Below are positions 26,845 through 34,589 of a stretch of 64,000 bases of DNA, piece by piece. The first letter of the stretch is position 1; each line of letters opens with the position of its first letter. The stretch spans positions 1 through 64,000 of the forward strand of contig JAKASK010000005.1 of assembly GCA_021819105.1 (NCBI GenBank), read 5' to 3'. The notes beneath the pieces are model-generated. The model was given only the letters and a program-made list of their open reading frames with translations. It had not been told where the DNA came from and made no database searches. The position numbers and the translations under genes were made by a program. The stretch is from an archaeon. Lineage in GTDB: Archaea > Thermoproteota > Nitrososphaeria > Nitrososphaerales > Gagatemarchaeaceae.

Positions 26845-27839
26845 CCCCGGGAGCTGTAGACCCTGCGGCGGAGGTCGCCGGGGTCGAGGGTCTCGGTGAT
26901 GACCCCCTGGTCCAGAAGGCTCTTCAACGAGGCCTGCACCGTCCTCCTGTTCAGGCCTGTGAGGCGGACGAGGCGGCTCTGGTCTATGGGCCCGTGGGCA
27001 GAGACCACGAAGTAGAGGAACTTGGCCCCCGGACCCCCGCTCACCTTCTTCGAACCGGGGAGGACGCCGAAGGTGTCGCCGCGCAGCCCCCTCCGCTGGG
27101 TCTCGAGTGCCCCGATGCTTCTGAGGTCCACGTTCCCAAGGTTGACCTGGGGCCCGATGTGCATGATGAGCTCCGTCTGCTGGGTCTCCATCGGGGCTTC
27201 GAACAGCAGCTTCTGCGGGCGGCTCGTCTCCTCCAGCCTGGTCACCCAGTCCCACTTGACCTTCCCTTCGCCGTCGTAGATGCCCACGCTCCGCCCGGTC
27301 TCCCTCCCTTCGATTATGACAAGGCTCGGGTCGAGGTCGAGCGACTGTTCCACCCTCGACGCCGTCTCTTCCAGGCTGAGCTGGTTCTTGGGGTTCTTCC
27401 TGCCGACTTCCACGCAGAGCATGAATCCGCGGGAGTGCGCGAAGTCGGCGACCGCCTTCTTCACCCTCCAGGGGATGTCGATCACCCCTTCGCTCAGCTC
27501 GACCGTGTCGAAGCCGGCCCCGGCGAGCCGGCCTAGGGCTGCCGTCTCCTTCCCCTTGGAGACGCAAATCTCGAGGAGCGTCCCTCCATTGGAAACGCTG
27601 ATTCCGTGGTGCCTGTACGTCCTGACGCGCGCGACCAGCGCTTTCTCTTCGACGAGGAAGGGGAGCCCCCATCCTATCTTCGCAATGTCCGCGTACGGGC
27701 CGACCAGCCCGAGCAGATCGTCAAGGGGTTGGGCCAGCCTGTCGAGGACCATCGTCTTCCCTGACTCGCCCGGGCGGGGCGCGCCCAGTACCTCGCTGAG
27801 GAACGTCTTTGCCAAGCCGGGTGCCTCTGGCCGTGGCAT
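26841..27839 (-). CDS. Phosphosulfolactate synthase (ComA) domain fused to winged-helix domain
   Basis: The 332-residue protein has two parts. Residues about 25-250 match ComA, which joins sulfite to phosphoenolpyruvate in coenzyme M synthesis: GKTMVLDRL, the strand IAKIGWG, GGTLLE (86-91), VEVGRK (143-148) and IIEGRETG (175-182) followed by GIYDGEG. Residues about 270-331 form a winged helix-turn-helix (LVRLTGLNRRTVQASLKSLLDQGVI, then a YSSR wing). ComA proteins usually end at about 250-270 residues. It is divergent from a YeiH-type exporter with 103 bases between them. I infer either an enzyme with a DNA-binding tail or a sulfite/PEP-sensing regulator derived from ComA. A TATA-like box lies near 27850-27858; the TTG at 27815 is an alternative start. 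Confidence 0.82.
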   Translation of the reverse strand: MPRPEAPGLAKTFLSEVLGAPRPGESGKTMVLDRLAQPLDDLLGLVGPYADIAKIGWGLPFLVEEKALVARVRTYRHHGISVSNGGTLLEICVSKGKETAALGRLAGAGFDTVELSEGVIDIPWRVKKAVADFAHSRGFMLCVEVGRKNPKNQLSLEETASRVEQSLDLDPSLVIIEGRETGRSVGIYDGEGKVKWDWVTRLEETSRPQKLLFEAPMETQQTELIMHIGPQVNLGNVDLRSIGALETQRRGLRGDTFGVLPGSKKVSGGPGAKFLYFVVSAHGPIDQSRLVRLTGLNRRTVQASLKSLLDQGVITETLDPGDLRRRVYSSRG

Positions 27840-27844
27840 GGTTC

Positions 27845-27914
27845 ATGCGTAATATATGCATACACCTCGCCAATCAATACGCAGGACAGGCCTGACTTCC
27901 GCTTTGTTATGCGC
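27845..27914. promoter_or_regulatory. Palindrome and related half-sites between comA-HTH and yeiH
   Basis: The divergent spacer contains ATGCGTA-ATA-TATGCAT (27845-27861), an imperfect palindrome whose centre is also the TATA-like box of the reverse gene. Related hexamers recur as TACGCA (27878-27883) and TATGCGC (27908-27914). Such a spread of half-sites between a DNA-binding protein gene and its divergent neighbour is the usual layout of an autoregulated operator. The sites are seen directly; the regulatory role is inferred. Confidence 0.4.
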
Positions 27915-27942
27915 ACTCCTCCACCATTAAATCCGCCCCTCG

Positions 27943-29319
27943 ATGCGGGGGCGGCCGAGGGGTGCATTCACACTGCAGGAAGGGGAGCCAAGGAAGAAGC
28001 GCATAGACTGGTCTTCCCTCTACAGGAAGGAGGACTGGTGGGCCGTCTGGCTCGGGCTCCTCATCCTCGTCCTCTCTGTCCCGTCCTACCTTGGGGTCTA
28101 TGTCATGGGCTGGGACCCGGCTGCGGTTTCCTGGACCAGCATCGCCTCCGCCCTGTCAGCCAGGTCGCTCAACCCCTGGGCTGGCCTGGCGCTCAGCTTC
28201 TTCTTCATCGCCCTCCTATTGGTGCCGGCGACCCGGGCGAACGGAGTTAGGACCAGGGACTGGCTGAAGGGGTTCGCAATCATCTTCCTCCTGTCCTGGG
28301 CGGTCTGGATCGTGGCCAACTACTCCCCGGTCGTGAAGGCGATGGGGAGCCCGGAGGTGGGGTTCGTGTTCGCCCTGGTCGCCGGAATCGCCATAGCCAA
28401 CTTGACCGAGGTCCCCAGGTGGTTATTGGACTCGGCGCGGGTCGAGCTGTTCATCAAGGTGGCGATTGTGCTGCTCGGGGCGAAGATACTCCTGACGACC
28501 TTCGCCACCAGCGCCGGCGGGATCCTCCTCGCTGTCTTCCTCTCGTTTCCTGCCGTGTGGCTGTTCGCGTTCTTCACTTCGAGGCGTTCGGGCCTTGACA
28601 GGGACCTCTCGGCGACCCTCTCCTCTGGGGTAGGGGTCTGCGGCATAGCCGCTTCGATAGCGACCGCCGCCGCCATCGACGCTCCTCCGATCTATGCCAG
28701 CCTGATGTCGTCGGTCATCGTGGTCTTCTCCGCCGTGGAGATAATCGCCATGCCGTTCCTCGCGGCGGCGGTCTTCCCTGGTCACTACCAGGCGGCCGGG
28801 GTCTGGATGGGTCTGAGCGTGAAGACCGACGGGGCTGCGTCCGCCAGCGGCTCGGTGGTGGACGGGCTGCTGAACGCCAACGGCTCGTCCCTGGCTGCGG
28901 CCGTCCAGACAAAGGTCATGATTGACATCTGGATAGGGCTCATAGCCTTCGTGCTGGCGACGGTCTGGGCCTACAAGTTCGGAAGGAAGACCGGGGAGGG
29001 GAGGTCCCCCAGGGTGGTGTGGTACAGGTTCCCGAAGTTCGTGCTCGGCTACTTCGCCGCCAGCGCCCTCATCACCGCGATAGCGCTCACCTACCCGACG
29101 GCGGCTGCGGGGGCCAAAGCCGTCGCTCCGATCATATCCAGCGGCACCGACCCGCTCAGGACGATCTTCTTCGCCTTCACCTTCCTCTCCATCGGGCTGA
29201 ACACGAAGTTCTCGAAGTTCAGGGAGATCGGGATCGGCAAGCCCGCCCTCATCTACGGGGTTTCGCTGGCCTTCGCGATCCTCTGGGGAGGGGTCGTGGC
29301 CTACCTTATCTTCGGCTAG
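27943..29319 (+). CDS. YeiH-family (UPF0324) putative sulfate/sulfite-type exporter
   Basis: The 458-residue membrane protein has about 11-12 hydrophobic segments and the YeiH/UPF0324 pattern: a long hydrophilic N-terminus, IKVAIVLLGAKILL, LSSGVGVCGIAASIATAAAI (the conserved GxGxCG region) and FLSIGLNTKFSKFREIG near the end. Relatives in sulfonate-degrading bacteria are proposed to export sulfite or sulfate. Here it diverges from the ComA-winged helix gene and converges with UDP-sulfoquinovose synthase, whose reactions both involve sulfite, which supports sulfite as cargo. It begins at the ATG at 27943; GTTATGCG at about 27906-27913 is a possible TATA element. Confidence 0.82.
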   Translation: MRGRPRGAFTLQEGEPRKKRIDWSSLYRKEDWWAVWLGLLILVLSVPSYLGVYVMGWDPAAVSWTSIASALSARSLNPWAGLALSFFFIALLLVPATRANGVRTRDWLKGFAIIFLLSWAVWIVANYSPVVKAMGSPEVGFVFALVAGIAIANLTEVPRWLLDSARVELFIKVAIVLLGAKILLTTFATSAGGILLAVFLSFPAVWLFAFFTSRRSGLDRDLSATLSSGVGVCGIAASIATAAAIDAPPIYASLMSSVIVVFSAVEIIAMPFLAAAVFPGHYQAAGVWMGLSVKTDGAASASGSVVDGLLNANGSSLAAAVQTKVMIDIWIGLIAFVLATVWAYKFGRKTGEGRSPRVVWYRFPKFVLGYFAASALITAIALTYPTAAAGAKAVAPIISSGTDPLRTIFFAFTFLSIGLNTKFSKFREIGIGKPALIYGVSLAFAILWGGVVAYLIFG

Positions 29320-29343
29320 GGCCGCGCTGCGAGGAGAAGCTTG

Positions 29344-30534
29344 TCAGGCCGGGCCCAGCGGCCCGTGCCCCTTCTTCCCTTCCTTCCAGGTGACCGTGGG
29401 GGCGATGTGCTCCTTCTTCTCCTCGATCCTGCTCTTGTATCTGACGCAGTCGCCCAGCATGATCTCCAGCTCCTCCTCCAACGACCTGGTCGGCTTGAAC
29501 CCCAGGTCCTTGAGGTGCTGGTTGTCGACGGAGTAGAAGTGCTCCTGCATTTCGATTCTGGGGTCTTCTATTCCTTTGACCTCGGTCTTCAGCCCGAGTT
29601 TCTCCCTGGCGACCTTCGCCACCTTCTGGGCCAGCTCCCCTATCCCGTAGACCTCGTCAAGCTGGTTGAACACCCTGTACTCGCCCTCCCTGGGGGGGTG
29701 CTCGATGGCCAGGGTCATGCACTGGATCGAGTCAACGAGGGCGATGAACCCGCGCTTCATCTGGCCCGTCCCGTAGGGGCTCATGGGGTACCCTATGGCT
29801 GCCTGGGCGCAGAACCTGTTGACCGCTGTCCCGAAGGCCTCGTCGAAGTCGAACCTGGTCAGCAGCCTTTCGTCAGACATCTCCGGCGTGCGCGTGCCAT
29901 AGACGACCCCCTGCATGATGTCGGTCGACCTGAGGCCCCAGATCTTGCAGGCGAATGCGACGTTCCCCGTGTCATGGACCTTGCTCCAGTGGTACCAGCT
30001 CCCCGCCTGGCGTGGGAACGGGAGGGTGTCCTTCCTCCCCCTGTACTCTACGTCGAAGAAACCCTCGGGGATGGCGACGTTGGGGGTCCCGTACTCCCCC
30101 ATGGTCCCGAGCTTCACAAGCTGTGCGCCTCTCGCATACTCCCTCATCTCGAACAGGAGGTTCAGGGTGCCTATGACGTTGTTCTGCTGCGTGTAGACCG
30201 CGTGCTCCCTGTCCATCATGCTGTAGGGGGCGGACGGCTGCTCCGCGAGGTGCACTATCGCATCCGGCTTGGACTCCTTCAGGACGTCGCGGAGGTAGCC
30301 GTAGTCGAGGGTGCTCCCCCGTCCGAACCTCATCTTCAGTCCGTGGACCTCCTTGGCTGCCTTCACCCTGTTCTCCATGTTCTGGATCGGGGTCATGCTC
30401 TGCGACCCAATCTCGGCCACGACTGACCTCCGGCTGAAGTTGTCGAATCCGGCTACCTCGTGGCCTCGCTTGGCGAGGTGGAGGGCGAGGGACCACCCCA
30501 GGTACCCATCCATACCGCAGATTAGGACTCTCAT
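29344..30534 (-). CDS. agl3: UDP-sulfoquinovose synthase (SQD1/Agl3 type)
   Basis: The 396-residue SDR enzyme converts UDP-glucose and sulfite to UDP-sulfoquinovose. It matches plant SQD1 and Sulfolobus Agl3 almost throughout: GMDGYLGW (residues 7-14, NAD binding), EQPSAPYSMMDR, YTQQNNVIGTLN, TMGEYGTP with the catalytic Thr, YHWSKVHD with the Tyr-Lys pair, QGVVYG, and FNQLDE. In Sulfolobus this activity supplies a sulfonated sugar for N-glycans of S-layer and other surface proteins. In bacteria and plants it serves sulfolipid. The surrounding glycosyltransferases and flippase favour the glycan role. The gene ends 24 bases from the convergent YeiH-type exporter. Confidence 0.93.
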   Translation of the reverse strand: MRVLICGMDGYLGWSLALHLAKRGHEVAGFDNFSRRSVVAEIGSQSMTPIQNMENRVKAAKEVHGLKMRFGRGSTLDYGYLRDVLKESKPDAIVHLAEQPSAPYSMMDREHAVYTQQNNVIGTLNLLFEMREYARGAQLVKLGTMGEYGTPNVAIPEGFFDVEYRGRKDTLPFPRQAGSWYHWSKVHDTGNVAFACKIWGLRSTDIMQGVVYGTRTPEMSDERLLTRFDFDEAFGTAVNRFCAQAAIGYPMSPYGTGQMKRGFIALVDSIQCMTLAIEHPPREGEYRVFNQLDEVYGIGELAQKVAKVAREKLGLKTEVKGIEDPRIEMQEHFYSVDNQHLKDLGFKPTRSLEEELEIMLGDCVRYKSRIEEKKEHIAPTVTWKEGKKGHGPLGPA

Positions 30535-30807
30535 CTCAGGACCCTCCGAATTTGGCCGCTTCCCGCTCTAAGCTAGAAAAGCGTTTGGGGCAAGAAGCCT
30601 GAGCAGTGCCCGCCTCGCTTGGGTCCGATTCCCTCGCCTGGCCGGGGTGGGTCCCAATGGAGGCCCCGCTACGTTGTCTTGCGCCTCAGAGCGGCCATGT
30701 CGCGCCCCCGCTCGCCATCGGCGCGGTTCTCAATGCCGGCCTCCACTCGCGGGAGGGAGAGTCCCAGGTTCCGGGGAGCCGTCTCCGGCAAGCCTCCCTC
30801 ATGCTCC

Positions 30808-31557
30808 TCAGAACGCGAGCCCCCTGAACCAGTACCAGCCCCATCGGATGGAATTCGCAGTAATCGACAGATTGCCCGTTGCGAAGCCGGCTTCCACCCC
30901 CGACAGGACGCAGGCTCCGGAGTTCCTCAAGGCAGTCTTCAGATTGTGATACTGGGGCACCCCGGCGAGCCCCTTCACGCCCTTGCGAATGTGGCTCCAG
31001 AACTCCTGCGTGTCGCCGTAGGCCAGCCTATGTTCGCATTCGATGGCGACCCGCAGCCTCCGGTAACCCTTGTCTGTGACATGGGCGCTCATGAGCAGAT
31101 CTTCCGAACCAAAACCCAGGTACTCCCCGGCCGGGTAATGCCAGTCGCTCAAAGCATCCCGTTTCACGATCGCGCAGCAGTTGAAGCTCCTTTCATTCGG
31201 GCCCAAGTCCCAGACGGTCCTCTTTGCGACATCCTTTGCGAACCGCCAGTGACTCCACTGTGCATACCAGGGCGGGGTCGAAGGGACCGCAAGGCTCTCA
31301 AGCCAGCCAATCTTCGCGTCGTTCCAAAACGCCATCAAGGAGTCATACCAGCCCTGAGGCAGATACACGTCATCGTCGAGCCACACAAACCTGTCCGTGC
31401 TCGACCTTTGGATTGCCCTTTCTCTCGCGGGGCCCAAGGGGTACGATTTCTCAACTATTATTTCATGAACCGGGACCGCTTCTTTGATCATCTCCTCGAA
31501 CTCTGGGGAGATGTCGTTCTTTGTGACTACCAGGACGTCAACCGATGTGTCCGACAT
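30808..31557 (-). CDS. Glycosyltransferase family 2 protein
   Basis: The 249-residue protein shows a GT-A fold: VDVLVVTKND, LGPARERAIQRSS, then the metal-binding WLDDDVYLP near residue 78 and a GSEDLLMSAHV motif with the likely catalytic acidic pair. No membrane helix is evident. It follows the sugar epimerase gene on the same strand by 22 bases and probably uses the sugar that enzyme makes. By eye this gene and the epimerase have clearly lower GC than the genes on either side, a hint of later acquisition. Confidence 0.82.
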   Translation of the reverse strand: MSDTSVDVLVVTKNDISPEFEEMIKEAVPVHEIIVEKSYPLGPARERAIQRSSTDRFVWLDDDVYLPQGWYDSLMAFWNDAKIGWLESLAVPSTPPWYAQWSHWRFAKDVAKRTVWDLGPNERSFNCCAIVKRDALSDWHYPAGEYLGFGSEDLLMSAHVTDKGYRRLRVAIECEHRLAYGDTQEFWSHIRKGVKGLAGVPQYHNLKTALRNSGACVLSGVEAGFATGNLSITANSIRWGWYWFRGLAF

Positions 31558-31579
31558 TTCGCCACTTATCTTGAGCCGG

Positions 31580-32563
31580 TCACCCGGCGGGCCGGCCGAG
31601 TTTCTGTCTCCAAAAGGCGATGGTCTTCTTCAGACCTGTCTCCAGGGGGACATTCGCAGACCATCCCAGCGTTTCTCTTGCCTTGTCCGAGTTCAAGCTG
31701 TGGTCTGTTATGTCGAGGGGGCGCTTCGGTATGCTGTGCTTTGCAAGTTCGCCTTCAAAGTGAGTCAGCCGTGCGGCCAGCTTGATCACTTCATTCAACG
31801 TGAGCGGCTTGCCCGTCGAGAAGTTGAAGATCTCGCCAATAGACTTCTCCCTCTGAGAAAGAACCGAGAGGTAAGCGCCAACGTGGTCGTCGATGTACAT
31901 GAACTCCCTTATGGCTTCGTCGTCTCCCATCATGACCTCGCCCTTCGGATTGGCGATCATCTGGGTGACGATCTTCTCGATAAAGAAGTGCGTGTCATTG
32001 GTCCGGCCATAGGTGTTGGTGCAGCGGATTATCGTCGCCGGGAAGTCGTATGCGAGGTGCATGTACTCCAGGTATTTCGATCCTGCGTATTTCGAAATCG
32101 AATATGGCGAGTTCGGGATGCACCGGCTAGTCTCCTTTGCAGGCCTCTCGGGCGTCGCCCCGTATTCCTCCGTCGTCCCCGCATAAACGAAGTGCTTGAA
32201 CGACGGGATCAGCTCCCGGCAGCTTTCAGCCAGGTTGACGGTCCCCATGAGATTGTTCTCGATCACCTCCTGTGGATGTTCGTAGCTGTAACTTACAGGA
32301 CTTATCGCGGCCATGTGGACCACGACGTCTGGCTGGACGCGCTTCAGCACCGTCCTCACCGAATTCGCGTCTCTCAGGTCGACGAAGTGGGTCTCGACGG
32401 TTCTCCCGAGATTGGCGTATCTGCCGGTCACATAGCGTTCTACGGGATGCACTTCATACTGGTCCTGAGCCACAAGCTGCCTGACCAGCTGGGACCCTAC
32501 AAACCCAAGCCCTCCAGTTATCAGAAGTTTCGGCTTTCTCTCAGACACATCCGGTTCCAACAA
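31580..32563 (-). CDS. NAD-dependent nucleotide-sugar epimerase/dehydratase
   Basis: The 327-residue extended SDR has the NAD motif TGGLGFVGS (about residues 16-24), HMAAISPVSYSYEHP, the catalytic TTEEYG and YSISKYAG (Tyr-x3-Lys), and CTNTYGR. It is closest in pattern to GDP-mannose 4,6-dehydratase/UDP-glucose 4-epimerase-like enzymes; the substrate cannot be settled. The start is a TTG pair at 32563. It leads a two-gene unit with the downstream glycosyltransferase. Base composition is lower in GC than its neighbours. Confidence 0.85.
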   Translation of the reverse strand: MLEPDVSERKPKLLITGGLGFVGSQLVRQLVAQDQYEVHPVERYVTGRYANLGRTVETHFVDLRDANSVRTVLKRVQPDVVVHMAAISPVSYSYEHPQEVIENNLMGTVNLAESCRELIPSFKHFVYAGTTEEYGATPERPAKETSRCIPNSPYSISKYAGSKYLEYMHLAYDFPATIIRCTNTYGRTNDTHFFIEKIVTQMIANPKGEVMMGDDEAIREFMYIDDHVGAYLSVLSQREKSIGEIFNFSTGKPLTLNEVIKLAARLTHFEGELAKHSIPKRPLDITDHSLNSDKARETLGWSANVPLETGLKKTIAFWRQKLGRPAG

Positions 32564-32708
32564 AGCGTCCTAAGATGCCAGCAGATAAACGATTTTCCTC
32601 GTAACATGGCATGTGATGGCAGAAGTGGAACTGGGGTTTCCCGACTTGCCCCCGGTCTCGCCCTTCCTCAACTTTTAGTACTTCCGCGGGGCAGCATTCG
32701 TGGTTCTA

Positions 32709-34553
32709 ATGTGCGGCATAGGTGGATGCATAGGAGAACAGGCCACCACTGAGCTCGTAAGGAGAATGTCCGCCCTTACGAAGCACCGGGGACCCGACGA
32801 CTACGGCGAGTACGTCGACAGGGGTGCTGCGCTCTTCTCGAACCGGCTTAGCATCATAGACGTGGAAGGGGGGCACCAGCCTATCTTCAACGAAGACGGG
32901 ACCCTCGCCATCGTTTTCAACGGAGAGATATACAACTTCGCAGGCATCAGGGAGGAGCTTGAGAAGAAGGGGCACCGCTTCAGCACCCGGTCTGACACCG
33001 AGGTGATACTGCACGGGTTCGAGGAGTACGGCCCGGCGGTGTTCGGCATGCTCGACGGCATGTTCGCCGTCGCAATCTGGGACGTCAAGACGAAGAGGCT
33101 CACCCTCGCGCGAGACCGGGTCGGGATAAAGCCGCTCTTCTACGCCAAGACTCCACGGGGGGACCTCGTCTTTTGCAGCGAGGTCAAGGGGGTGCTCGCC
33201 CACCCCGACGTCAAGGCCGGGGTGAACACCGACGGGCTCTATTACCTGATGTCGCTCTACTACATCCCCTTCGAGGCGACCCTCTTCTCGGGGGTGTGGA
33301 AGGTCCCGCCGGGCTCGTACTACGACTCTTCGACCGGGGCCGTGTCCACCTACTGGTCCCCTCCCAGGATAGAACCCGGGCCGCCTCCCGACCCCGCCGT
33401 GATAAGGGACGCCCTCGAGCAGTCCGTCGAGCGCCAGCTCGTCTCCGACGTCGAGGTGAGCACATTCCTTTCCGGCGGGCTGGACTCTTCGACAGTCACC
33501 GCCTTCGCTTCAAAGCACTACCCTCAGAAGCTGAAGACCTTCTGCCTGGGATTCGGCCACGACGACGACGAGCTGGCTGACGCGAAGATGGTGGCAGAGC
33601 ACTTCGGGACGGACCACCACGAGTTGACCATCTCCGACAGGATGGAGCTCGACCTCTACCCTAAGATGATCTGGCACACAGAGGAGCCGAAGCTCAACAC
33701 CTACGGCTGGTTCGTCAACCAGTTCGCCAGCAGGTACGTGAAGGTCTGCCTCAGCGGGCTCGGCGGGGACGAGCTCTTCTTCGGGTACCCGACGTCGGCT
33801 AGGTTCACCTCCTTCAGGAGGGCGCAGGGGCTGATGAAGTACCGCGGCGCTTCCCTCCTCTCAGCCTTCTCGTCCGGAAAGAGGAAGGCTGTGCTCTCGA
33901 ATGTAAAGGACAGGACCTCCACCTACCTGACCCTCGTCTCGCCGGTGTACAGGTCCATCGACGACGCTGTCTTCTCCGCCCCGGTCACTGGCGCGAGGGG
34001 GAAGTTGACCGAAAGGATGCGGGGGCAGTTCTTCGGAGACCCGGGGGCCGAATTCGTACAGCAGGCAGTGAGGGCGGAGTTCGGGACGAAGCTGACCGAC
34101 GACTTCCTGCTGGTGGAGGACGCCATGTCCATGGCCCACTCCCTTGAGGCCAGGGTCCCCCTCCTGGACAACCAGCTCCTTGACCTCATGCTCCCGGTCC
34201 CCTACCGGTTCAACTACGAAAACGACGTCGGGAAGGTGCTCCTCAGGAAGGCCATGACCGGCATCCTCCCCCCCGAGTGCTTCGAGAAGCCGAAGCACGG
34301 CTTCAGCCTGAACATCGTCAAGTGGTGGTCGGGGGAGTTCGGGGAGGAGATCAGGAACGCGCTTTCCGGGTCGGAGGCGGTCAAGCGGTACTTCAACGCC
34401 GAAGCCCTGAGGAAGCTCATACCTGCCGCCAAGGATTCCTACAGCACGGTGTCGTTCCTCTGGCACGTCTACGGCTTCCACATCTGGCACGGGCTGTTCC
34501 TGGAGGGGGGGAAGGACAAACTCAGGGCCCCGGCGCCTGGACTCGCGAAGTGA
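32709..34553 (+). CDS. asnB: Glutamine-dependent asparagine synthetase (AsnB) family amidotransferase
   Basis: The 614-residue enzyme has an N-terminal class II glutaminase domain starting MCGIGG, where Cys2 becomes the nucleophile after Met removal, which fixes the start at the ATG at 32709. RLSIID, NGEIYN and SDTEV follow. The synthetase domain has the PPi loop FLSGGLDSS near residue 257. AsnB makes asparagine from aspartate, but homologues within glycan clusters often amidate sugar uronic acids, as WbpS does in O-antigen synthesis. The adjacent nucleotide-sugar dehydrogenase, which makes uronic acids, fits that second role. A TATA-like box (32671-32680) is placed for a leaderless transcript. 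Confidence 0.9.
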   Translation: MCGIGGCIGEQATTELVRRMSALTKHRGPDDYGEYVDRGAALFSNRLSIIDVEGGHQPIFNEDGTLAIVFNGEIYNFAGIREELEKKGHRFSTRSDTEVILHGFEEYGPAVFGMLDGMFAVAIWDVKTKRLTLARDRVGIKPLFYAKTPRGDLVFCSEVKGVLAHPDVKAGVNTDGLYYLMSLYYIPFEATLFSGVWKVPPGSYYDSSTGAVSTYWSPPRIEPGPPPDPAVIRDALEQSVERQLVSDVEVSTFLSGGLDSSTVTAFASKHYPQKLKTFCLGFGHDDDELADAKMVAEHFGTDHHELTISDRMELDLYPKMIWHTEEPKLNTYGWFVNQFASRYVKVCLSGLGGDELFFGYPTSARFTSFRRAQGLMKYRGASLLSAFSSGKRKAVLSNVKDRTSTYLTLVSPVYRSIDDAVFSAPVTGARGKLTERMRGQFFGDPGAEFVQQAVRAEFGTKLTDDFLLVEDAMSMAHSLEARVPLLDNQLLDLMLPVPYRFNYENDVGKVLLRKAMTGILPPECFEKPKHGFSLNIVKWWSGEFGEEIRNALSGSEAVKRYFNAEALRKLIPAAKDSYSTVSFLWHVYGFHIWHGLFLEGGKDKLRAPAPGLAK

Positions 34554-34589
34554 CGCTGTCGAAGGCGGACCTGCGGTCAGTTCCCTCGG

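Noticed and set aside
26623-27672. 349-codon reverse frame over the ComA-winged helix gene
   Set aside because: Out-of-frame shadow with Arg/Pro/His-rich composition; the overlapping frame has clear ComA and winged-helix motifs.
30535-30807. Short forward frames between the sulfoquinovose synthase and the glycosyltransferase
   Set aside because: No recognisable protein features and no well-placed TATA box; treated as intergenic.
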